From contig JBBHKE010002674.1 of the NCBI GenBank assembly GCA_037447655.1, positions 62,001-126,000 of the forward strand: a stretch of 64,000 bases of DNA. Reading direction: 5' to 3'. Numbering within the stretch: the stretch's first letter is position 1; each line of letters begins with the position of its first letter. A program made the translations under genes and the position numbers. Below are positions 30,364-38,945 of this stretch, piece by piece. This DNA is from Zygnema cylindricum. Lineage: Eukaryota > Streptophyta > Zygnematophyceae > Zygnematales > Zygnemataceae. The notes below the pieces were generated by a model. The model did not search any database. It was not told the DNA's origin and saw nothing but the letters and a program-made list of their open reading frames with translations.

Positions 30364-30609
30364 TGTTATAAATCGGCAATATTCAACTTATCGCAAGGGC
30401 GTCAAAGTGTTAACTTTGGAAAATGGCCAAGCCGGGGATCGAACCCGGGACCTGTGCAAACCGTACACTAGCTCTACCAACTGAGCTACCCGGCCGATGT
30501 GCACGCAAGCGCCTAATACCGAATTTATACGGCGATGAACGGCGCACTGGCAAACCAGCTTACAGCGCGATACACACGTGTGGGGTCCAAAGTGGACAGT
30601 TCTCCAACA
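30364..30609 (-). repeat. TRIM 5' LTR
   Basis: 246 bp, TGTTGGAGAACTGTCC... to ...CCGATTTATAACA on the minus strand, containing a complete tRNA-like cloverleaf in the middle (30424-30495). Confidence 0.92.
30424..30495 (-). tRNA. tRNA-like gene inside TRIM 5' LTR
   Basis: Read on the minus strand: acceptor GGCCGGG pairs with CTTGGCC in all seven positions (two G-U) with A73 after it; TA; D-stem GCTC/GAGC with loop AGTTGGTA; T-stem CCGGG/CCCGG with loop TTCGATC. A-box TAGCTCAGTTGG and B-box GGTTCGATCCC fit the Pol III type-2 promoter, and TTTT follows the 3' end within three bases. The anticodon arm is imperfect: a 4-bp stem (GTGT/GCAC with one G-U), loop ACGGTTT, lacking U33, so an anticodon assignment (nominally GGT) is unsafe. 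I infer a tRNA-derived Pol III promoter rather than a working decoding tRNA. It is in the same direction as the element. Confidence 0.7.
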
Positions 30610-31074
30610 ATAACATATCACATCGACAAAATATAAATTTTTTAGCCGAGGCTTTTCCAAAACAATCTCTCACTCTTACCAATCTTACTCACTCAGATTA
30701 CTAACTCTCATTTATCACTTATTCTCACTCACGCTCACACTGGATACATTTTTTATGGATATCTTTCCTAACTCTACTAACTCACTAAACACTCACTACA
30801 ATGATAAAGAACAAATACAACTGAAATCAATACATTGCAAAATGTTCCTAAATGTAACGACCAGATGCACGCTGAGTGCGCCTGCCATAGCCTGCATCAA
30901 GCTACCTCTACTCTAACAAATATGCTCTCTGTAAACTGAAACAAGATGCGGCAAGATCGTAGAAGGATCGGCCGTACAAAGGTATTGCCGCTTCGTCGCA
31001 CTCATAGAATATTTCCGTGGACGAAAAGATCGCGTCACGCGTCGCGGACATGAAATATTACGCTGACCCCAAAT

Positions 31075-31923
31075 CAGAGGTCGCAAATGGTAAACCAAAC
31101 CGTGACCGACTGTTAACCGACCGCCCGCGCCGGATCCGGAACGGACTCGGTTGCCAAATTTTGGGGGTCGGGCGGTTACGGTCGGTTGACTCACCAAGAA
31201 AAAAAAAACGGTCAGTTACGGTCGGTCAAACAAAAAACCCAAAAAAAAGAAAAATTTGTATTTTTTTTTTCCAACATTATTGTTCTTTGTACTTTTGGTA
31301 TCGTGGAAGTACGTGGCAAATCTGACACGGTACTAACACTATTCATTTCGCGAATCTTACAAAAAGATAATCCAACATTCATGTACTTTGTACTCTTTGG
31401 CATCGTGGAAGTATGTGACATCATGATTAGCGTCGCAAATCTGACACGGTACTGTAGTAAGCTATTTATTTCGCAAATCAAAGGGAACGCGACAAAGCGT
31501 CGCAAATCTGACACGGTAGTCACTATTCATTTCGAAAATCTTAGGGAACGCGACAAAGCGTCGCAAATCCGACACGGTAGTACAGTATTCATTTCGCAAA
31601 TCTTAGGCAACGCGACAAAGCGTCGCAAATCTAACACAGTAGTATACTATTCATTTCGCAAATCTTAGGGAACGCGACAAATTGTAATTATTGGCTTATT
31701 CCGTCGTACATTGATTAATTTTGTACTTTTTCGGTTACGGGCGGGCACGGTTAGTCGCGAAAAATCAAGATTCGGTTTATTTATTTTTTTCGTAAACGAC
31801 GGTCTGTTAACGGTTAACAATTTTGGAGCGTGACAAAACTCGTCGGGCGTCGGTTACTCAGATTTTGAAAAAAAAAAAACGGTCGGTTTCGGGTATGAAA
31901 TTTTTTGACTTTTGCGACCTCTG
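31075..31923. mobile_element. hAT-like non-autonomous element with 8-bp target duplication
   Basis: 849 bp with ends CAGAGGTCGCAAA and its complement TTTGCGACCTCTG, flanked by CCCCAAAT at 31067-31074 and 31924-31931. CAGAG fits the hAT YARNG terminus exactly. Subterminal regions contain repeated GGTCGGTT and ACGGTTA words in both orientations. The middle is a 62-bp tandem array. No transposase. Confidence 0.9.
31310..31690. repeat. ~62-bp tandem repeat inside the hAT-like element
   Basis: GCAAATCTGACACGGTA recurs at about 31316, 31435, 31500, 31562 and 31624, each followed by TATTCATTTCGCAAATCTTA and AACGCGACAAAGCGTC. The open frames across it (31186-31668) are artefacts of the repeat. Confidence 0.85.
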
Positions 31924-32642
31924 CCCCAAATCGCGCTTCGCGAACTAGCATTTCCGTGAAATCGTCCCACGGCCGTACATAGAAATAGTGATCGCACCGA
32001 ACCGTCACAAAAGTACCACACAAAACGAAACATCATCGTCGCACTGAAACGAGCCAAACATTGACGGCGCGATTTCGGCCGACGCCGATTCGCCCAATAT
32101 CCTGACATTTCGTACATACATGCGCGTGACGAGCAGGGAAAAAATAGTCTACTCTCCGTCGTTCAATTTTTTGAAATTTTTTGGCGCGTGCAGTCCCAGT
32201 TTCCTATTCGTCAATAGGGTATTATTTTGAAAAAAATCAAGTCACGATTTGATTCCAGTGCAAGTGTGAAGATGAGCTGGTGTGACGTGGAAGTGGATCG
32301 CGATGATAATAACGCCATATTGTCATACCTCCTAAGTTCCAAGATGACGCAAAATGTACTTGTGCTCTTGCCCATTTTTCGTACGGCGTAATATTTTCTC
32401 GTTGCCAGACCCATTTTCTGTAAAAACGACGGAAATTAACCCTTACTTGAACACATGGGCACACACCTTAAAATTGTAGCCTCCCTTTTTTCCACCAACG
32501 GCCACGTCATGCCAACTCATCCTAAAACGTCAACCACCTTACGAGCCACTTATAATAAAGTGAATTTTACTAGCAAATAAGGAAAACCCTTCGAAAAATC
32601 ACACTCTTTCGGAAATGTGAAAATTCTCCAACATGGTCGCTA

Positions 32643-32872
32643 CACCGTGAATCGCTATTAGCCTTATGTAAGTAAGTAGCCTTATGTAAGTAGCCTTATG
32701 TAGCTATATTGACACCCCAACATTTTGACATTGATACCTTAAATATAATAAACTACACTATTTAAGGACGTGAACCATAATCTGCCATGTCTCCTAGCAA
32801 TACATTAGAATGAATGACGCTAATTTTTTCTTTACACTTATAATTTCTATACGCTAATAACGATTCAAGGTG
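32643..32872. mobile_element. TA-flanked MITE, copy 1
   Basis: 230 bp, left end CACCGTGAATCGCTATTAG, right end CTAATAACGATTCAAGGTG, TA on both sides (32641-32642, 32873-32874). It begins with three short AGCCTTATGTAAGT repeats. The interior matches 4984-5140 and the flanks of the solo LTR at 45810. TA duplication suggests a Tc1/mariner-type source. Confidence 0.8.
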
Positions 32873-32986
32873 TACTTAATATCTCTCTACCTCTCCCTTT
32901 CCCCACTCCCCCTTCTTGGAATGAATCATGCCAAAAATTATATGAGAAACAAAAGCTTTGTAAAAGCTTTTAGAATTCTTAAGCTA

Positions 32987-33506
32987 CACCGTGAATCGCT
33001 ATAAGCGTTCATGACTCTAATTGAGGTACCTTGTTTTTTTCGGCAAATTCTCAAATAGAATTAATCATTCTAAATGTTTCTAAACGTTATTTGAGGTACC
33101 CCATTAAATAGGTTTCATAAATCTAATATGGTGCCATTTTAAATAGGGTGGTGTACGGACTATCAGAGCCGTACTATTTTGTACTTTTTCAAGTAGAAAA
33201 GTACAGAAAAAATATTCACGATGTCCGGTAGTCGCGCTAACATGTAATTGCGTAAATATTTTCCAGCATACGCGGATGTAAGAAAAACACGACGGCGTAC
33301 GATTTGAACAATTTCGTACATGCACATATTTTAGTGTGGATATATTATGCGCTGAAAATTTTTACAAAGCAGTTTACAAATTAGAGAAAAATGATAAATT
33401 AGAATAATTTTTTTTTAGGAAAAAACTGAAATTCCCAATTAGCGTAAACAACGATAATTGTTTCATTACGCTATCTATTTCATTACGCTAATAACGATTC
33501 ACGGTG
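32987..33506. mobile_element. TA-flanked MITE, copy 2
   Basis: 520 bp with ends CACCGTGAATCGCTATAAG and CTAATAACGATTCACGGTG, TA at 32985-32986 and 33507-33508. The interior differs from copy 1, so only the ends are shared. No coding capacity. Confidence 0.78.
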
Positions 33507-35747
33507 TACCTTTGCGCAAAATCTGACTATATATGCCTAAAATTGGTGACAGTTCGAGAGATAAAAGACAAAAACAAAAGCAAGATGTAACAGTATAAAG
33601 TCCACCCTAAACTGGTGACAGGTCGAAAGAGAAAAGACAAAACAAAATCAGGAGGCAACGACGAAATTTATAGAATTAATGACGTCGATAGTGTTGCAAA
33701 TAATCAACGAGTCGATAATGTCACAAAAAATCAGACGTCTATTGCGGAAGAAATGACGTCTACACTGTCAAAAAGCTACGTAGCGTTTGCAAATGTCACC
33801 ACTTTAAGTGACGAGTTTAGTTCTAAATATTGGAACACCAAAAAAAGCTTACGAAGAGTCTTTCCTACAAGACAAATTTTCCAGGCAAAGTACGCTTGCC
33901 GATATGCCGATGGAGCCATGTCAAGAGAGTTCAAGGCGCGGAATCGACCCATTTATTTCATTCTTATTTTTTCTTCTTGTCTTTGTCGATCTGTTTTTGT
34001 TGATAAATGGTCTCTTGTGTGGCCGTTCTCGCCTTCTTCCTTCTCCCCAACTCCATCCTATCTCAGGCAAAACCTCTCACTAACCCGAATATTCAACAAA
34101 GATCTCTCCGAATCATTTTGTCTACCTCAAACCTAACATTTGAAAAAGATTGTCTTGAAGTCAAGACTCTCTCTTGGTCCCTCTCCTTATTTCCCATACC
34201 AACCTATATCTACTTCACACATTTAAGACAGTTGCTACTTAGAATTGCAAAATATTTGCTTTGCTTAAGCCCCAAGCCTGATTTCATCTTATTAGGAAAC
34301 ATTTCCTCCTTTGTCGGACTAGTTACTGATCTCCTTGTATCTTTGCGTGAATAATCCCACGTAGACTTTGTCTTTTCCCTCGGAATCCTTAACCACCACG
34401 GCCTTCCTTTTTTTCACCCTGTCTTGGCTAAAGCTCTCCTAACATCTTAAGATTTATCCATGGTGGTCAATGTTGATGTGGCACTAGTCAACGAGACAAC
34501 TCTAAGTCACATTATTTGTGAGTTTGTCAAGATATTTATTGCAAAAGGTTTTTTAATGACGACCCTAGTCTATCTTGTCCAACGTCACAAACTTAAATGA
34601 CAGTTGTAAAAAAATGCGACTTTTCCCTCCCACTTGGCGCCTTTGGACTCTTACATACAGACGGTGGGGTCGAAGCTTGACTTTAGAATAAATGGAAGTA
34701 AACTTTACGAAACATATATGCCTCCTTTTTATGTTGACGTTCTTGAGCTCGACACGTGGTAGGCTCATGTCGCTCTATTGGAAACCGATAGAGAAATTGT
34801 GGAACGAGGGACAACGAGCCATTTGGACGCCACCTCAATCAAAAAATCGTAGCTTTCATGGGTTTCAAGAAGAGTTATATCTCAAAGAAGTTCATAAATC
34901 ATTCAAAAAAAACCATCACCGAAAGATGACGGAATTTGTTGAGTTCATTCGCGAAGCTTCTCGATATGAATCGAACAATTTGAGAGGATTGTACCATTTT
35001 ATAACTGAGAGGTAGACAAATCTTCAATAGTTGCTTTTGAGGAAAAACAAAGAGTGAAATTCCAAAGAGCTCAAGCAACTCAAGGTAATTATCGCGAATG
35101 ATTATGGAGGACAACTTGCAGTATATAATTGGTGCTTGGTAATGGGGCGCGACGCCGTGGGAGTGACATAGAAAGTCCAATGATACTCTTTGTGTGCTTG
35201 CGGTCTCCCAATGGTTTTCCTAAAATTCTCGGCACTGGGCTACGTCTCACGAGCACCACTACAGTAGCTTTTTTTTTTTTTTACTGGCAAAATTAGTACC
35301 CAGTATGGAAACATGGAAACGAGGTGCCACGCTGGTCATTTGTAATATCATCAGCAAACAAATCCAAAGGAAGTCAAAGAGCCGTTTGAACAGGTTCCCG
35401 AAGGTAGTAGGGAATATAGGCATATAGACACGGACGAGGGTAGCCCTAGTGCTGACACCCAAAAACGCCAAGACGTCCAACGATTGTAAGTCATGCGGAG
35501 AAGGATGTCGATGAAAGAGAATTTGAGTAATGTGTCCGTGGTCAAGAGGCAAAATTCGCGCTTTGGTCTTTAAGTATGCCATCAAACATCTTTTGACGCC
35601 AGCTTATGCAGCGTACAACTTGCCACACCCCAGGGTAGGGCACTCTATAAGGCCCCTTGCTTTGAACTGAAGCTAATGTGAGCTACGAAGCGAAGGGGGT
35701 CGTGCATGAATGGGCGGAAGTTAGAGAAATTGTTGTTTGGTTGGAAG
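33507..35747. other. Unassigned region with weak open frames
   Basis: An imperfect ~60-bp tandem pair (GGTGACAG.TCGA.AGA.AAAAGACAAAA) lies at 33547 and 33612. A 173-codon frame at 33615-34136 begins Lys/Asp/Asn-rich and ends hydrophobic, and a 107-codon frame at 34692-35015 begins with a hydrophobic segment. Neither shows a family motif or a convincing gene context, so I do not call them as genes. Confidence 0.4.
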
Positions 35748-38053
35748 TGTTGTTTTTGAAGATTTAGTTTCGTGCGTATGTGAAATTTGATGCGCACGCG
35801 ACGTTTCGTGCGTATATATTTTACATGATGTACTGTGGAGTTTTGAACAGTTTGCGGTTCGGGGGAATTAAATGTACGAGTAAAATTAATGGAGTAATTG
35901 AGTGGCGCGAAATGTGAGAGGAAATGGACGGCGGATCGCGAAGCGATCCGACGTGAGATAATCGACGAAGATAAAATGGTACGTCGCACGTAAAGTTCAT
36001 AATGCGACACGTGGGATATATAAAAAGGACGCCGCCGGTACATAGAATCTTTTTGGGGACAGGTGTACTTATTTTTGGCAGGCGCATTTATGACGAGGAA
36101 CAAAAGTAACGGTACGGACTAATTTGGATAGTTTGACGAGGTTTCGACAAGTGGTTTTTTTTTATGACCACGCGGCGCGACATCAAGGGTGCCGATTAAG
36201 AGCGACGGACGGCGGATATAGGCCGCCGAGATTTTTTATGTAGTGGTGACGCGAAATCGCGTCAATCACACGAATCATATTTTGGACGTTCCAGATTGTT
36301 TGACAAGTGATTCGTGGTACACGTGGAAGGCGGATGGCGTCCGCCGATATTTCCAAGGGATCGTATTGTTTGATGACGTGTTAATTAGGTGGACCGTACA
36401 TATACGATGTCGGTTCACTACATGGATTTAACTACGAGTGACTAAGCGAGTTGTCACTTATGACGCGTATTTTGCGGACGCGTCGGTATAAATATTTGAT
36501 ACAACATTATTTTTAGTGTTGTGAATCGGTAAGGATTTTCCGATAACCGATATGGGCCATTTTTCGGGGACCCGATAATCGATATATTGGTACAATATAT
36601 CGCTATCGGTCTTATCGCCGATAAGTAGCCGATAATATCGGCTACTTATCGGCGATAATGCCGATAACGATAACTATCGGCGATAACTGTACGAACCGTA
36701 CAGATAAATGTACGGCCTGTACACTCATATGTACGTCTTATTCCCCCGACAGTAGCCGGCATGATATATGTACGGCTTTAGTACGCCTCCAGTTAAAGCG
36801 ATGTACTTTCCACATCCGACGCCGTGGCTTTGTCCCTTTCTTTTTTGAGATCCACTACAAACCTGCCACGTGTCAATCCGTCGACTTTTTTGGCCAAAGC
36901 CGCCAAAAAAGCCATTCTGAGATGTCGGCGCTCACGCTGACCGTCCGCTCTTATTTTATCATTGAATGTCGTCCGTTAGATTCTAGCCGCGCGCATAATG
37001 TTATTCTGCATCCGTTGTACTTTGAGTCCGCCGTCTTTTTACCGTTTCATGATAATCAGTTTATCGGTACAATTCCGTACATTCCCGTCAAATTTATGTA
37101 CAGTTAACCGCCCAAAAGTACTACAAAGTGCAACGTATTTTTTCGTCAAATTCCGTACATTTCCCGTAAAAAGCCGTACATTTCACGTAAATTTCCGTTC
37201 AGTTTACCGGACAGAAAGCATTCCGGACAGAAAGTACAGAAAGTACAAATATATCGGGACCGCTGACCGTTCGATAACGATAACTATCGGTATCGGTGTT
37301 ATCGCGATAAGTTTTTTACCGATACACAACACTAATTATTTTGTCTTATGTGTATTATTAATTTAGTATTGATTATGATATTCTTTATTTAAGTGATCAA
37401 TTAGGGTTTTCGATAGTTTAATTTGTGTGTGTACGATGTTGTACTTGTAGACAAGTGTACGCTTACGATTGTTTTGACTTTCAGGTGTACGCTTAAGATT
37501 AATTTATTCTTAGTGGTGGTCTATTATGGTTAAATAGGACTTTATGACAGTTACGTAATGTATGTTGGTTATTTTGACACCTAGTGATTCATTGACAGCT
37601 CACAAGTGTATATATAGGAATGAGCTTTGTTAGGAATTAATCATCAATGCTGGTTAGTAAAGTGGGGACCGAAGATGTAAACTTTTAGGGTTGCCGATTA
37701 GGTCATGCATTTGAGTAATATGTTTATTGATATACTTTTGTTTATCTAATGTTTATGTGAGATTGCACTCTTTTTGTTATTATTTATTTATGTTATTTTA
37801 TGTTTGTTTGATATGCATTATTTATGCATTTGTCCTAGGGTTTGCTTATGTTGATTATTCCATCAAACCTTAGATGTTGTCATAGGGTTTATTTATGTTG
37901 ATTATTCCATGAAACCCTAAATGTTGTTTGTTGCGTCTGTGTACGCATATGGAGGATGCATTTCATATGATTGTTCGTCGACCTATTTTTGCTTAGCTTC
38001 TTGCATGATAGTTTGGGTCGCTTCTGCGGTCTATTTTAGACCAAAGAACAACA
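35748..38053 (+). repeat. LTR 1 of the tandem non-autonomous element
   Basis: 2306 bp with a hAT-like element (36514-37334) inside. It carries several private bases relative to LTRs 2 and 3 (GACAGGTGTAC, TTCCAGATTG, CTACATGG, GTTGTCACTTA). A telobox-like region with paired TAGGGTTT and AAACCCTA words around TATGTTGATTATTCCAT lies at about 37838-37920. Confidence 0.92.
36514..37334. mobile_element. hAT-like element inside LTR 1
   Basis: 821 bp with ends TAGTGTTGTG(A)ATCGGTAA and its complement TTACCGATACACAACACTA, flanked by ATTATTTT at 36506-36513 and 37335-37342. TAGTG fits the hAT YARNG terminus. The solo LTR at 45810-47164 lacks the element at this exact position, giving an empty site. 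It contains a 22-bp perfect hairpin (36612-36633 / 36637-36658, loop AAT) and multiple CGATAACGATAACTATCGG words near both ends. No transposase; the 149-codon frame at 36658-37107 has no recognisable domain. Confidence 0.92.
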
Positions 38054-38945
38054 GGTTATGGGCCCACACCCCATCTATCATATGTTAGGTTAAGTCGATG
38101 TAGGTTTTTGTCACACGCATTGTAGCGGGTTAATATTGTCCTTGCTGGTTGTATTGCAGTAATGGTGTCTGTGTACCCATGAGATCGGCCTTATCATAGT
38201 GTTGGTATGTGCCGAGTTTAATCTTGCATCGCCCCAAGGGTTAACTTAGTGACAGTGCCGAAATGTCTACCCTCAATGAAAATGATTAATTATGAGAAAT
38301 GATATTTTATTTTTGGAAAATACATATTCGTTTGATGGAGAGATGTGGAAGATGGAGATTCGACGTTTGGGGGAGAGAGATCCGGAAGGTGGAGTTGTGA
38401 CATGTGGTGGAGAGATCCAAATTTTGTGGATCGATGATTGTTGAAAATTGGAGTTGTAATGTAGATTTTGAGTTGTTGGAAATTTTTGCGAAATGTGACA
38501 TTATTAGAATTTTTGGAAAATACTATTTTGTATATGAATTTTTATGGGAAATTTTGGGATTTGATAGTTTATGAAAAGAAAAAAAAATATTATTGAAATC
38601 TAGATTTGTTATAATGAGGTAGGAATTATTTGAGCGAGGATATATTATTAGTGTGACCTTTTGGCTTTAATTTTTAGTTGATTTGTGATAGAATTTTGGG
38701 AATGTAAATCCGGATTTAGATATTGGAAGGAATTATTTTTGTTGTAATCGGAAGATGAAATCATATATATATATGTATTATGAAATCTGGATGGTATGGG
38801 GAGTTAGCGGAAGCGATGGTGGAACAAGTGAGAAAATTCCAGCGGAGGCATTTGGCGGATTCAGATGGAGGAGACAGCAGGAGGTGACAGTGTGACAGCT
38901 GATGACGTGGCATAATGGATGCACAAAACTAAATTTTCGGGGGAG
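38054..38945 (+). other. Interior 1 of the tandem element (PBS to PPT, non-coding)
   Basis: Begins GGTTATGGGCCCACACCCCA (primer site 38054-38067) and ends AAATTTTCGGGGGAG. G-rich, T-rich on the plus strand, with only short frames. Differs from interior 2 at a handful of positions. Confidence 0.88.

Larger units (their letters stand above)
30058..30609 (-). mobile_element. TRIM retrotransposon whose LTRs contain a tRNA-like gene
   Basis: A 552-bp minus-strand element: 5' LTR 30364-30609 (246 bp), 62-bp interior, 3' LTR 30058-30301 (244 bp). TSD ATAAC is perfect at 30053-30057 and 30610-30614. The interior consists of the primer site TGGTATCAGAGCCAGG (complementary to the tRNA-iMet 3' end) and a purine-rich GTGAGGGGGCGA before the 3' LTR, with no room for a gene. 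Each LTR carries a 72-nt tRNA-like sequence. Cassandra TRIMs, whose LTRs carry 5S rRNA sequence, are the closest known parallel I can name. Confidence 0.92.
28985..32468 (-). mobile_element. TIR element Y (relative of X, opposite orientation) with nested insertions
   Basis: Ends TGGTGTGTGCCCATGT (28985) and ACATGGGCACACACCT (32468), flanked by TAA at 28982-28984 and 32469-32471, a 3-bp duplication as in PIF/Harbinger elements. Both subterminal regions are homologous to X but swapped left to right, so Y lies tail-to-tail with X. It contains a hAT MITE (29111-29465), a tRNA-bearing TRIM (30058-30609) and another hAT-like element (31075-31923). Without these it is about 1.7 kb and non-coding. 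Confidence 0.75.

Noticed and set aside
30118-30495. Two ordinary host tRNA genes
   Set aside because: Both sit at the same position inside the LTRs of one TRIM with a perfect target duplication, and the anticodon arm lacks U33 and a full stem.
31186-31668. 160-codon frame with repeated ANLTRYCS/RRKSDTVV-like text
   Set aside because: Product of the 62-bp tandem array within a hAT-like element.
35645-36103. 152/146-codon minus-strand frame repeated at 38861 and 42039
   Set aside because: Same reason: it covers LTR ends and part of the interior, ending at element junctions.
36658-37107. 149-codon frame conserved in three copies (also 39856-40305 and 43034-43483)
   Set aside because: Conservation reflects recent duplication of the LTR and its hAT-like insert; the frame crosses repeat motifs and shows no protein family signature.
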